A stretch of 64,000 nt of DNA from Nocardioides massiliensis. Its GTDB lineage: Bacteria; Actinomycetota; Actinomycetes; Propionibacteriales; Nocardioidaceae. The position numbers were made by a program, and so were the translations under genes. Positions 26,207 to 34,067 of the stretch are shown piece after piece (the stretch's first letter is position 1; each line of letters begins with the position of its first letter). The notes under the pieces are model-generated. The model searched no databases. It had not been told where the DNA came from and was given only the letters and a program-made list of their open reading frames with translations. The DNA is taken from positions 1,488,001-1,552,000 of the forward strand of contig NZ_JAUSQM010000001.1 of assembly GCF_030811215.1 (NCBI RefSeq), written 5' to 3'.

Positions 26207-26623
26207 TCACGTCGCCTGGGACTGCAGGGCGGCGTCGCGCCAGGCGCTGCACAGGTCGGTGACCATCGCCAGGCAGCTCTCGGTGATGGCCGGGTCCTTG
26301 GCGACGTTGGCCTTGATCAGCTGGGTGTGCAGGAAGTCGTAGATGGAGGCGAGAGCCGGCCCGCCGTCCCAGACCTCGGTGCGCAGGCTGGAGCGGAGCT
26401 CGATGACGATCTCCTGGGCATGCACGAGCTGGTTGTGCGCTGCCTGCAGATCGCCGGCCTGCTGCGCCTCGAGCCCGCGGCGTACGTCGAGGACGAGCCG
26501 CTCGTAGAGCATCACCAGCAGCTTGGCGGGCGAGGCGGTGGCGACGGAGGCGTCGAGATAGGCCGCACGGGCGGCCTGCTGGCCGCCGACTCCGCCGGAG
26601 AACCCGGACATGGACTGATACAT
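26207..26623 (-). CDS. fliS: Flagellin export chaperone FliS
   Basis: FliS binds the flagellin C-terminus and prevents premature polymerisation. The 138-residue product has the conserved N-terminal YLDASVATASPAKLLVMLYERLVLDVRRG and the four-helix pattern of the family, ending with WRDAAL. It follows fliD by nine bases, so cap and chaperone are co-expressed. Confidence 0.94.
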   Translation of the reverse strand: MYQSMSGFSGGVGGQQAARAAYLDASVATASPAKLLVMLYERLVLDVRRGLEAQQAGDLQAAHNQLVHAQEIVIELRSSLRTEVWDGGPALASIYDFLHTQLIKANVAKDPAITESCLAMVTDLCSAWRDAALQSQAT

Positions 26624-26632
26624 GTCGCTACC

Positions 26633-27964
26633 TCAGCTTCGCTGGTTGGTGAGGGAGGAGATCTGGCCGGCCAGCCAGTTCGACTGGCTGTTCATCTGGC
26701 TCAGTGCGGTCTCCAGGGCGGTGAACTGGCGGGTCAGGGTCGTACGCCGCATCTCCAGGCGCAGGTCCCACTTCTCGATGGAGTCCTGCATCCGGGTGAT
26801 CGTCTGGTTGCGGCCGTTGATCGCCTGCGTGACGGTGCCGTCGTGGCGGTCGCTCGCGGACCTCGCGACGCCCTCGACGCGAGCGAGGAACCCCGTGGTC
26901 GGTGCTGTGAAGGCTTCGGTCACGGCGGCCGGGTCCTCGGCGTACGCCGTGGCGAACGCGTCGGCGTCGAAGACCAGCCGACCGGTGCGGTCGGTCTGGA
27001 CGCCGAGATCCGCCATCGAGGTGCCGTCGGCCGGGAAGACGGTGTCGAGCAGGTTCTGGCGGATCCCGCGGACCAGCGAGTCACCCGACAGGGCCCCTGC
27101 TCGCGTGCCGCTCCCTGTGGCTGCGTCGATGTCGGCGAGCACGCCGTTGAGCTGGGCGACGAAGGACTGGACGCGTCCGGCGAGGCCCGAGCTGTCGACG
27201 CGCACGTCGACGGTGGCCGTCGTGCCGGCGACCGCGTCGGCGCCGAGCGTGACGCTGACGCCGGGTGCGAGGTCGGCGAAGGTGTTGCTCGCCGAGGTCA
27301 CGGTGATGCCGGTGCCGAGGTCGATGCGCGCATCGGTGCCGGCGCGGACGGTCGCGCCGCCGAGCAGGGTGCTGCCGTCGCCGGCAGTCAGGGTGAAGTC
27401 CTGGGCGGCGCCGGTCGTGGCGGACTCCACGAGGAGTCGGTAGGAGCCCTCGCCGACGCGGACCGCGGTCGCGCGCAGACCCGTCTCGTTGGCGGGGTCG
27501 TTGATCGCCGCGACGAGCGAGGACAAGGTGCCGTCGCCAGCGTCGATGGCGACCGGGCCGGTGCCGTCGAGACGGTCGAGCAGCACGGTGGTGCCGCTCC
27601 CGGTCACGACGTCGCCGAGCGCGGCAGCGGTGGCGAAGCCGAGCTGGTGGGTGCGGGCGACATCCTCGACGGTGAGGGCGAAGCCGGCCGGCGCGACGCC
27701 GGTCCCGGTGGAGACGGTGACGGCGGCGGAGGAGGAGGTGGCGGCGTACGCACGCCAGCCGTCGGGCTTGGTGAGCTCCTCGGCGCGGCTCGTGAGCTGG
27801 GCCAGCTTGGTGTTGAGGCCCTGCAGCGTCGTGATGACCGACTGCTCGCTGGTGACGCGGGACTTGAGCTTGGCCTGGGGCACGGCCTCCAGCGCCATGA
27901 GCTGGTTGATGATCCCCGCGGTGTCGAGCCCGCTTGCCACGCCGCTGATGCTGCTGGTGGCCAT
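26633..27964 (-). CDS. fliD: Flagellar filament cap protein FliD
   Basis: FliD caps the filament and folds incoming flagellin. The 443-residue product has the N-terminal signature ISGVASGLDTAGIINQLMALE (about 4-24). The centre is variable and Val/Thr/Gly-rich, and the C-terminal coiled coil (QTITRMQDSIEKWDLRLEMRRTTLTRQFTALETALSQMNSQSNWLAGQI) is clear. GAGGAG precedes the ATG. It starts a short transcript with fliS and the small orf. Confidence 0.95.
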   Translation of the reverse strand: MATSSISGVASGLDTAGIINQLMALEAVPQAKLKSRVTSEQSVITTLQGLNTKLAQLTSRAEELTKPDGWRAYAATSSSAAVTVSTGTGVAPAGFALTVEDVARTHQLGFATAAALGDVVTGSGTTVLLDRLDGTGPVAIDAGDGTLSSLVAAINDPANETGLRATAVRVGEGSYRLLVESATTGAAQDFTLTAGDGSTLLGGATVRAGTDARIDLGTGITVTSASNTFADLAPGVSVTLGADAVAGTTATVDVRVDSSGLAGRVQSFVAQLNGVLADIDAATGSGTRAGALSGDSLVRGIRQNLLDTVFPADGTSMADLGVQTDRTGRLVFDADAFATAYAEDPAAVTEAFTAPTTGFLARVEGVARSASDRHDGTVTQAINGRNQTITRMQDSIEKWDLRLEMRRTTLTRQFTALETALSQMNSQSNWLAGQISSLTNQRS

Positions 27965-27987
27965 CGGTCCTCCTCGGGCGAACTGGT

Positions 27988-28002
27988 GGGACCTCAGGTC
28001 CC
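27988..28002. promoter_or_regulatory. 15-bp inverted repeat just upstream of fliD
   Basis: GGGACCTCAGGTCCC has the same GGGACC/GGTCCC arms as the shared flagellar repeat but a 3-bp centre, and it lies only 23 bp before the fliD ATG. It may be a leader hairpin next to the ribosome site rather than the same operator. Confidence 0.3.
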
Positions 28003-28032
28003 GGGGTCCGGCGTACGCCGGGGTGACTGCCC

Positions 28033-28061
28033 GGGCGGGAGCGGATGACCCGCTCCCGCCC
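28033..28061 (-). terminator. Terminator hairpin after fliC
   Basis: A perfect 12-bp GC-rich stem (GGGCGGGAGCGG / CCGCTCCCGCCC) with a 5-nt loop lies 65 bp after the flagellin stop. There is no clear T-run, as is common for high-GC actinobacterial terminators. It would insulate fliC from fliD. Confidence 0.65.
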
Positions 28062-28126
28062 AGGTGGTCAGAGGTGCGCTGGGCATGCGGGAGCCGACCG
28101 GGTGTGGCGGTCCCCGCGCGTCAGGA

Positions 28127-29245
28127 TCAGCGCAGTAGCTGCAGCACGCCCTGCGGGGCCTGGTTGGCCTGGGCGAGCATCGCCGTACCGGCCTGCGACA
28201 GGATCTGCGCCCGAGTGAAGTTCATCATCTCGGCGGCCATGTCGGTGTCGCGGATCCGGCTCTCGGAGGCGGTCAGGTTTTCGACTGCCACGTTGAGGTT
28301 GTTGATGGTGTGCTCGAGCCGGTTCTGGTAGGCACCCAGGTTGGCGCGGGCGGTGGAGATGCCTGCGATCTGAGCGTCCAGCGCAGCGATGGACGAACGG
28401 GCGTCGGCATTGTTGGCGAACGAGATGCCGGGGTCGGTTGCGGTGCCGGCCGCAATGCCGGTGCCCGGGGCGGTCAGCGCAACGTCCTCACCGGTGAGAG
28501 AACGCACGACCAGCTCGTTGTTGGCGTCGACGGCAGCGACGAAACTGTCCGCGAAGCCCGTGTCGGCGTTCAGGGCGTTGGCGACGTCGTGAACGGTCTT
28601 GGCCTCGCCGACGGCACCCATTGTGACGGTCCGCGTGACGGTGCCGTCAGTGAACGCGAGGGCGCCGGTGACGGCCGCGGCATCGACGGTGAAGGTAGCG
28701 CCGGTTGCGCCTCCGCTGCCCAGCGCGGTGGCGACTGCCGCGACGTTGGCCGACGACAGGTCAACGGTGATGCTGCTGCTGTTGGCACCATCCGCGCCGA
28801 CCTGGAAGGTCATGCTGTTGGTCGAGCCGTCGAGCAACTTCGTGCCGTTGAAGTTGGTCGAGTTGCCGATACGGGTCAGCTCAGCGGTCAGCTGCGACGC
28901 CTCGGCGGCGATGTTGGCCCGTGCGTCGGCGTTGTTGGAGTCGTTGGACGACTGCACCGCGAGGTCCCGCATCCGCTGCAGGATGGAGTGGACCTCGGTG
29001 AGCGCACCCTCCGTGGTCTGGACCACCGAGATGCCGTCCTGCGCGTTGCGGACGGCGACCTTGAGTCCGCCGACCTGCGAGCGCAGGCCCTCGGAGATCG
29101 CCAGGCCGGCCGCGTCGTCGGCGGCGCGGTTGATGCGGAAGCCGCTCGAGAGCTTCTCCAGGGACTTGCTCATCTGCCCCTGGGTGACCGACAGGTTCCG
29201 GTACGAGTTGAACGCGTCGATGTTCTGGTTGATGCGAAGACTCAT
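28127..29245 (-). CDS. fliC: Flagellin
   Basis: This is the filament subunit. The 372-residue product has intact D0/D1 ends: MSLRINQNIDAFNSYRNL...LSSGFRINRAADDAAGLAISE at the N-terminus and NLTASESRIRDTDMAAEMMNFTRAQILSQAGTAMLAQANQ to LQLLR at the C-terminus. A variable central region of about 120 residues is rich in Ala, Thr and Gly. Only one flagellin gene is present. AGGAGGG precedes the ATG. The leader has GGA sites suited to CsrA control, and FliW and CsrA are encoded nearby. Confidence 0.97.
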   Translation of the reverse strand: MSLRINQNIDAFNSYRNLSVTQGQMSKSLEKLSSGFRINRAADDAAGLAISEGLRSQVGGLKVAVRNAQDGISVVQTTEGALTEVHSILQRMRDLAVQSSNDSNNADARANIAAEASQLTAELTRIGNSTNFNGTKLLDGSTNSMTFQVGADGANSSSITVDLSSANVAAVATALGSGGATGATFTVDAAAVTGALAFTDGTVTRTVTMGAVGEAKTVHDVANALNADTGFADSFVAAVDANNELVVRSLTGEDVALTAPGTGIAAGTATDPGISFANNADARSSIAALDAQIAGISTARANLGAYQNRLEHTINNLNVAVENLTASESRIRDTDMAAEMMNFTRAQILSQAGTAMLAQANQAPQGVLQLLR

Positions 29246-29253
29246 GACTATTC

Positions 29254-29298
29254 CCTCCTGGATGACTGAGTCGAGATAGGGGCCCGTCCGTGGGCTCC
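29254..29298 (-). promoter_or_regulatory. Candidate CsrA-binding leader of fliC
   Basis: The leader holds an AGGAGG ribosome site (29254-29259). About 30 nt upstream is a small hairpin whose 3-bp core CCC/GGG encloses the hexaloop ACGGAC, which contains the ANGGA core preferred by CsrA. A further AGGAG lies just before it. Two GGA sites, one at the ribosome site and one in an upstream hairpin, repeat the arrangement of Bacillus hag. Confidence 0.45.
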
Positions 29299-29378
29299 TG
29301 TGCCGGACTGATCGTCCGGGTGTCGATGGACCTGAGGGATCCGGGCGAGGAGTTTCTCCGCGCCGGCTCCCGGATCGG

Positions 29379-30260
29379 TCAGGCGGTGCGCTCGAAGGAC
29401 TCCGACGGCACCAGCGACAGTCGCGCGCTCGCCGTACGCCGGCTCGCCACTGCCTGGAAGTAGGCCTGACGGCGTCGTGCCGCGCAGCCGTCGGGGCGGC
29501 TCGGTGCGGCGACCATCTCCGGGGCGAGCGCGGAGTTCATGGCGTCCTTGAGCAGGACGAGCGCCTCGGCCCGCATCTGCGAGACCCGGGACTCCGAGAC
29601 GCCGAGCTCGGCGGCGATCTCGGCCATCGGCCGCTCGGCGAAGAAGTAGTCCTCGACCACGGTGCGCAGCCGCTCGGGCAGCTCGGCCACCGCGTCGACG
29701 AGGTAGCCCAGGCGCTCGCGGTGCTCGAGTTCGTCCTGGGGCGAAGCCTCGGTCGTCGGGAGGAGGTCATCGATGGGCGTGTCGCCGAAGCCCTGCAGCG
29801 ACATCACGCTGGCCCGCGAGACGTCGTCGTCGTTGGCGCTGACCTCGTCGGCGCGCAGACCGGCGGCGGCCGCGACCTCGGCGTTGGTGGGCACGCGCCC
29901 GAGCCGGGTGGCCAGCAGCGAGCGGGTCTCGTCGAGCTGACGTGCCCGGCGCCGGACGGACCGGGAGGCCCAGTCGATGCCGCGCAGCTCGTCGAGGATC
30001 GCGCCCCGGATGCGGGTGGAGGCGTAGCGGGCGAACACGACGCCCCGCGCGGGGTCGAAGGACTGGCCGGCCTGCACCAGCGCGGTCATGCCGGCGGAGG
30101 TGAGGTCGTCGCGCGAGACATGGGCGGGGACGCGGGACATCGTCTCGCGGACCAGGTGACCGACCAGCGCCATGTGGCTGGTGATCAGCTCGTCGCGGTC
30201 GAGGTCGACCACCGGGGCGGGGGCGACACGCGTGGAGGGGGAGGCGATGTCCGTGCTCAT
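29379..30260 (-). CDS. fliA: Flagellar/WhiG-type sigma factor FliA
   Basis: This is a sigma-28 family factor for late flagellar genes. The 293-residue product shows region 2 (LITSHMALVGHLV...DLTSAGMTALVQAGQSFDPARGVVFARYASTRIRGAILDELR), region 3 and region 4 (LPERLRTVVEDYFFAERPMAEIAAELGVSESRVSQMRAEAL). About 40 extra C-terminal residues follow region 4. It stands alone between fliC and the divergent flgN operon. I see no anti-sigma flgM in the window. Confidence 0.93.
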   Translation of the reverse strand: MSTDIASPSTRVAPAPVVDLDRDELITSHMALVGHLVRETMSRVPAHVSRDDLTSAGMTALVQAGQSFDPARGVVFARYASTRIRGAILDELRGIDWASRSVRRRARQLDETRSLLATRLGRVPTNAEVAAAAGLRADEVSANDDDVSRASVMSLQGFGDTPIDDLLPTTEASPQDELEHRERLGYLVDAVAELPERLRTVVEDYFFAERPMAEIAAELGVSESRVSQMRAEALVLLKDAMNSALAPEMVAAPSRPDGCAARRRQAYFQAVASRRTASARLSLVPSESFERTA

Positions 30261-30509
30261 GGCTCGAACCCTGCGTCAGGAAACTTCGGTGTTTCTAGCA
30301 AGTCGTCGCAGGACCGCACTTCCGTCGGCACACTCGCGACCGACCCGACAATCGGACATAGCCCGAAAGAACTAGACGGGGGCCACCCGCCGGAGCGGTG
30401 GGGCGCGGATCGCCTGGTGTCCCCGCCCGTGCGGTCGTTCGCGCCGGTCTTGCAGAAGATCGGCGGGTGAACCGCTCACCTTCGGATCACAGCGGCCGAC
30501 CTCAAGGCT

Positions 30510-30986
30510 GTGGAGAATCTGTCCCTCATCCTCTGGCGCGAGCGGGAGCTGCTGCAGACCCTGCTCTATCGCCTCGAGCAGGAGCAACTCGTGCTCGCGA
30601 ACGGCCGCACCCGGTGGCTCGCGCGTGCGGCGCGCGAGGTCGAGGCCGTCCTCGAGTCCCTGCGCGAGACCGAGCTCCTGCGTGCCGTCGCGGCCGACGA
30701 GGCCGCCGCTGCGCTGGGGATGACCGCCAACCCGAGCCTGCGCGTCCTGGCCGAGCACAGCGAGGAGCCGTGGCGCACGATCCTCCTCGACCACCGCGAG
30801 GCGTTCGTGGGTTACACCCAGGAGATCATGGAGCTCGCCTCGGCCAACCGGGAGCTGCTCACCGCCGGCTACCAGGCCGCCCGCGAGACCCTGCTCGCCC
30901 TGGGCGACGGCGCCTCCGGCTACGCCCCGGACGGGTCGGCGGTCGCCGACGAGCCGCGGCAGCGACTGCTGGATCGGAGCATCTGA
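30510..30986 (+). CDS. flgN: Flagellar chaperone FlgN
   Basis: FlgN escorts the hook-filament junction proteins FlgK and FlgL. The 158-residue product is helical, with LSLILWRERELLQTLLYRLEQEQLVLANGRTRWLARAAREVEAVLESLRETE at its start, the usual FlgN pattern. It is directly followed by flgK through a TGATG junction. The GTG start has only a weak AAGG upstream and could be leaderless. Confidence 0.88.
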   Translation: MENLSLILWRERELLQTLLYRLEQEQLVLANGRTRWLARAAREVEAVLESLRETELLRAVAADEAAAALGMTANPSLRVLAEHSEEPWRTILLDHREAFVGYTQEIMELASANRELLTAGYQAARETLLALGDGASGYAPDGSAVADEPRQRLLDRSI

Positions 30987-32362
30987 TGACCTCCTTCTCC
31001 AGCCTGAACACGGCCCTGAGCGCGCTGCGCTACCAGCAGCTCGGGATGGACGTCGCCAGCTCCAACATCGCGAACGTCGGCACCGAGGGCTACACGCGGC
31101 GCCGGATCGAGGGTGAGACCGTCGGCGCCCCGAGCCAGCCGGCCCTCTGGTCGCGCTACGAGGGCGTCGGCGACGGCGTACGCGTGGGTGCAGTCGGTCG
31201 CATGGCCGACCTGTTCCTCGACGCGCGCTCGCGCCAGGAGCACGGCAAGCAGTCCTTCCTCGACACGCGGCGTGCCGTGCTCGAGCGGGTCGAGACCGGC
31301 ATCGGTGAGCCCGGGGAGAACGGCGTCGCCGCAGCCATGACCGCCTTCCGTACGGCGTGGGGCGACGTCGCCAACAACCCGAGCAACGGTGCCGCGCGCA
31401 CCCAGCTGCTCGCGCGTGCTGAGAACCTCGCGCACGCCCTGAGCCTGCAGGCGCGCAACGTCACCAACGAGATGGACGGCCAGCGGCTGCGCGTCGGCGA
31501 CTTCGGCACCGAGGTGCAGACCCTCATCACCGACCTGGCCGACACCAACCGCTCCATCGCGGTGGCCCGGCTCAACGGCTCCGCCGACGGCGTACTCCTC
31601 GACAACCGGGACCGCCTCGCGCTGCGGATATCGCAGCTCACCGGTGCCACCGCAGCAGTCAACCCCCAGGGGGGACTCGACGTCACCCTCGGCAGCGCGG
31701 TGCTCGTCGCCGGTCAGCAGGTCGGCACGATCACCGTCGACGGCTCGGGATCGCCGGTGCAGGTGACGGTGACCGACGTGCATGGCACGTCGCACTCCCT
31801 GGCCGCCGGCGAGGTCTCCGGGGAGCTCGGCGCCACCATCGAGCTCCTCGACACCACCTTGCCGGGTTATCTCGCCGGGCTCGACGCGGTCGCGCAGCAG
31901 TTCGCCGACGAGGTCAACGCCCAGCACGGGGAGGGGTACGACGCCGCCGGCAACCCCGGCCCGCCGCTGTTCACCTACACCGCGGGTGCGCCCGCCGCCA
32001 GCTTGGCAGTGGGCTTCACCGATCCGGACCGGGTCGCCGCCTCCGGCATCGCGGGCGGCCCCAACCGCGACGGCACCAACGCGCACGAGCTCGGCAGCCT
32101 GCGCGGCGGGGAGGCGGCGTACCAACAGCTGGTCAACGGCTTCGGCTCGACCGTCGCCTCGGTCAAGCGGCTGGCTGCCAACCAGCGGGTGCTCACCTCC
32201 CAGATCGACACCTCGCGTGACCAGCTGGGAGGAGTCAGCACCGACGAGGAGATGCTCGCGATGCTGACCCACCAGCGTGCCTACGAGGCCGCAGCCCGGG
32301 TCATCACCGTCGTGGACTCGGTGCTGGACACGCTGATCAACCGGACAGGACTGCTGCGATGA
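30986..32362 (+). CDS. flgK: Flagellar hook-associated protein FlgK
   Basis: FlgK is the first hook-filament junction protein. The 458-residue product begins SFSSLNTALSALRYQQLGMDVASSNIANVGTEGYTRRRIE and ends with the axial C-motif (TDEEMLAMLTHQRAYEAAARVITVVDSVLDTLINRTGLLR). The middle has the FlgK pattern RAENLAHALSLQARNVTNEMDGQRLRV. The ATG overlaps the flgN stop, and its stop overlaps flgL. Confidence 0.96.
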   Translation: MTSFSSLNTALSALRYQQLGMDVASSNIANVGTEGYTRRRIEGETVGAPSQPALWSRYEGVGDGVRVGAVGRMADLFLDARSRQEHGKQSFLDTRRAVLERVETGIGEPGENGVAAAMTAFRTAWGDVANNPSNGAARTQLLARAENLAHALSLQARNVTNEMDGQRLRVGDFGTEVQTLITDLADTNRSIAVARLNGSADGVLLDNRDRLALRISQLTGATAAVNPQGGLDVTLGSAVLVAGQQVGTITVDGSGSPVQVTVTDVHGTSHSLAAGEVSGELGATIELLDTTLPGYLAGLDAVAQQFADEVNAQHGEGYDAAGNPGPPLFTYTAGAPAASLAVGFTDPDRVAASGIAGGPNRDGTNAHELGSLRGGEAAYQQLVNGFGSTVASVKRLAANQRVLTSQIDTSRDQLGGVSTDEEMLAMLTHQRAYEAAARVITVVDSVLDTLINRTGLLR

Positions 32363-33258
32363 CCCTGACGCGTGTGACCCAGTCGATGATGCTGCGCGGC
32401 TCCCACACCGCCCTGCAGCAGGCACTCGGCCGGCTCGCCCAGACCCAGGAGCAGCTCTCCACCGGACGCATCCTCAACCGTCCGTCCGACTCGCCGGCCG
32501 ACGTCACGACCGCGATGCGGCTGCGGGGAGCGCTCAGCGACCAGGATCAGTTCCTGCGCAACGTCGAGGACGGGCGTGGGTGGCTCACGCAGATCGACTC
32601 GGCGCTGCAGGCGTCCATCGACCATACCCGGCGCGCCCGCGAGCTCGCGCTGCAGGGCGCCAGCGCGGGAGCGGCCGGACAGCAGGCTCGTGAGTCGCTG
32701 GCCGCCGAGGTCGACCAGCTGCGGGCCGGGCTGGTCGCGCTGGGCAACGCGACGTACCTCGACCGGCCGGTGTTCGGTGGCATCACCGGCGGGCGGGTGG
32801 CCTTCGACCCCGACGGGACCTATGTCGGCACGCCCGGCGCGGTCACGCGCACCGTCGCCGAGGGCATCCGGATCCAGGTCAACATCGACCCCGCGGCCGT
32901 CTTCGGCGTCTCCGGTCCCGGCACCACCACGGTCTTCCAGGACCTCGACGCCCTGGCCACCGCCCTGCGTGCCGGGGACACCGACCAGATCCGCGCCGGC
33001 ATCGAGAAGCTGGGTGGGGTGCTCGACCGGATGACCACCGCGATCGCTGACGTCGGCTCCCGAGCCGCGCGGATCGAGCAGGCCGGCCAGGCCGCCGAGG
33101 ACGCGCAGCTGGCCCTCACCACCAACCTCACGTCCCTCGAGCAGACCGACCTGCCGCGCGCCATCGTCGACCTGCAGATGCAGGAGACGGCGTACCAAGC
33201 CGCCCTCGCCGCCACGGCTAGGGTGATGCAGCCGTCGCTGCTGGACTTCCTGCGATGA
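32359..33258 (+). CDS. flgL: Flagellar hook-associated protein FlgL
   Basis: FlgL is the second junction protein and is flagellin-like at both ends. The 299-residue product starts TLTRVTQSMMLRGSHTALQQALGRLAQTQEQLSTGRILNRPSDSPADVTTAMRL. It ends with the flagellin-type C-terminal helix (SLEQTDLPRAIVDLQMQETAYQAALAATARVMQPSLLDFLR). Four-base overlaps with flgK and fliW make this a coupled operon. Confidence 0.95.
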   Translation: MTLTRVTQSMMLRGSHTALQQALGRLAQTQEQLSTGRILNRPSDSPADVTTAMRLRGALSDQDQFLRNVEDGRGWLTQIDSALQASIDHTRRARELALQGASAGAAGQQARESLAAEVDQLRAGLVALGNATYLDRPVFGGITGGRVAFDPDGTYVGTPGAVTRTVAEGIRIQVNIDPAAVFGVSGPGTTTVFQDLDALATALRAGDTDQIRAGIEKLGGVLDRMTTAIADVGSRAARIEQAGQAAEDAQLALTTNLTSLEQTDLPRAIVDLQMQETAYQAALAATARVMQPSLLDFLR

Positions 33259-33719
33259 GCACAGCGGTAGGGGTGGCGGCGACACGGACGGCACCGTCCC
33301 CGAATCCTGAGGAGGAGAGCGCGCACGTGGCCGAAGAGCTGCCGGTGATCGAGCTGGTCGAGCCCTTTCCCGGCTTCCCCGACCACCGACACTTCGCGCT
33401 CGTGCGCCTCGACGACGACGGGGTGCTGTGCGCGCTCCAGGGCCTCGACGATGCCGCGCCGCTGCGCTTCCTCGTGGTGCCCCCGGCGTCGTTCTTCCCG
33501 AGCTACGCGCCCGAGATCGACGACGAGGTCGCCGGGGCCCTCGGCATCACCGCCCCGGACGACGCGCTCGTGCTGGTGATCGTCAACCCCGGTGACGGGC
33601 TGTCGGACTCGACCGCCAACCTCCTGGCGCCGGTCGTGATCAACACAGTCACCCGCCGCGCCGCGCAGGTGGTCCTCGCCGAGGACCTGCCCGTGCGCGC
33701 TCCCCTGCTCGCGTCCTGA
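33255..33719 (+). CDS. fliW: Flagellar assembly factor FliW
   Basis: FliW binds either flagellin or CsrA, so free flagellin releases FliW to inhibit CsrA and lets more flagellin be made. The 154-residue product has about 30 extra N-terminal residues before the conserved IELVEPFPGFPDHRHFALVRLDD. Further FliW motifs are present (FLVVPPASFFPSYAPEIDDE and VNPGDGLSDSTANLLAPVVIN). It closes the flgN operon and converges with csrA, its partner. Confidence 0.92.
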   Translation: MSTAVGVAATRTAPSPNPEEESAHVAEELPVIELVEPFPGFPDHRHFALVRLDDDGVLCALQGLDDAAPLRFLVVPPASFFPSYAPEIDDEVAGALGITAPDDALVLVIVNPGDGLSDSTANLLAPVVINTVTRRAAQVVLAEDLPVRAPLLAS

Positions 33720-33727
33720 GCGGGACC

Positions 33728-33744
33728 GCCGTACGCCGTACGGC
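33728..33744 (+). terminator. Short hairpin after fliW
   Basis: GCCGTAC-GCC-GTACGGC forms a 7-bp stem with a 3-nt loop eight bases after the fliW stop. It is short, and no T-run follows, so termination is only possible. Confidence 0.25.
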
Positions 33745-33817
33745 AACTGGCCACTTGCCGCGATGAGTCGCGCGGGTCCTTGCGGCCCATGTCCAGTGCT
33801 CGTCGAGGTAGTGCTGC

Positions 33818-34057
33818 TCAGCTCCGGTCGCGGTTCTTGACCGCGCGCGCCAGGGAGGCGATCGCGTCCTCGCTGGGCGAGGCGGCGGCCACGTTGGACT
33901 CCGCGAGCTCGGCGAGCAGCTCGGCGCGGTGCACCGTCACGGAGCGCGGGGCGTCGATGCCGATGCGCACCACGTCGCCGCGCACCTCGAGGACCGTGAC
34001 GGTGACGTCGTCACCGATCACGATCGACTCGCCCACGCGGCGGCTGAGAACCAGCAT
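33818..34057 (-). CDS. csrA: Carbon storage regulator CsrA
   Basis: CsrA is a small dimeric RNA-binding translational repressor of flagellin. The 79-residue product starts [48 protein letters not shown], the full CsrA core, followed by a 25-residue tail of the kind FliW contacts in Gram-positive CsrA. The ATG at 34057 is preferred over the GTG three codons earlier. It begins at the core, and a TAGCGT -10-like hexamer ends seven bases before it (leaderless geometry). It faces fliW tail to tail. Confidence 0.94.
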   Translation of the reverse strand: MLVLSRRVGESIVIGDDVTVTVLEVRGDVVRIGIDAPRSVTVHRAELLAELAESNVAAASPSEDAIASLARAVKNRDRS

Positions 34058-34067
34058 GGCCGCCACG

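Noticed and set aside
30283-30298. GAAACTTCGGTGTTTC inverted repeat near the fliA start
   Set aside because: Only five base pairs in the arms and a single occurrence; too weak to call an operator.
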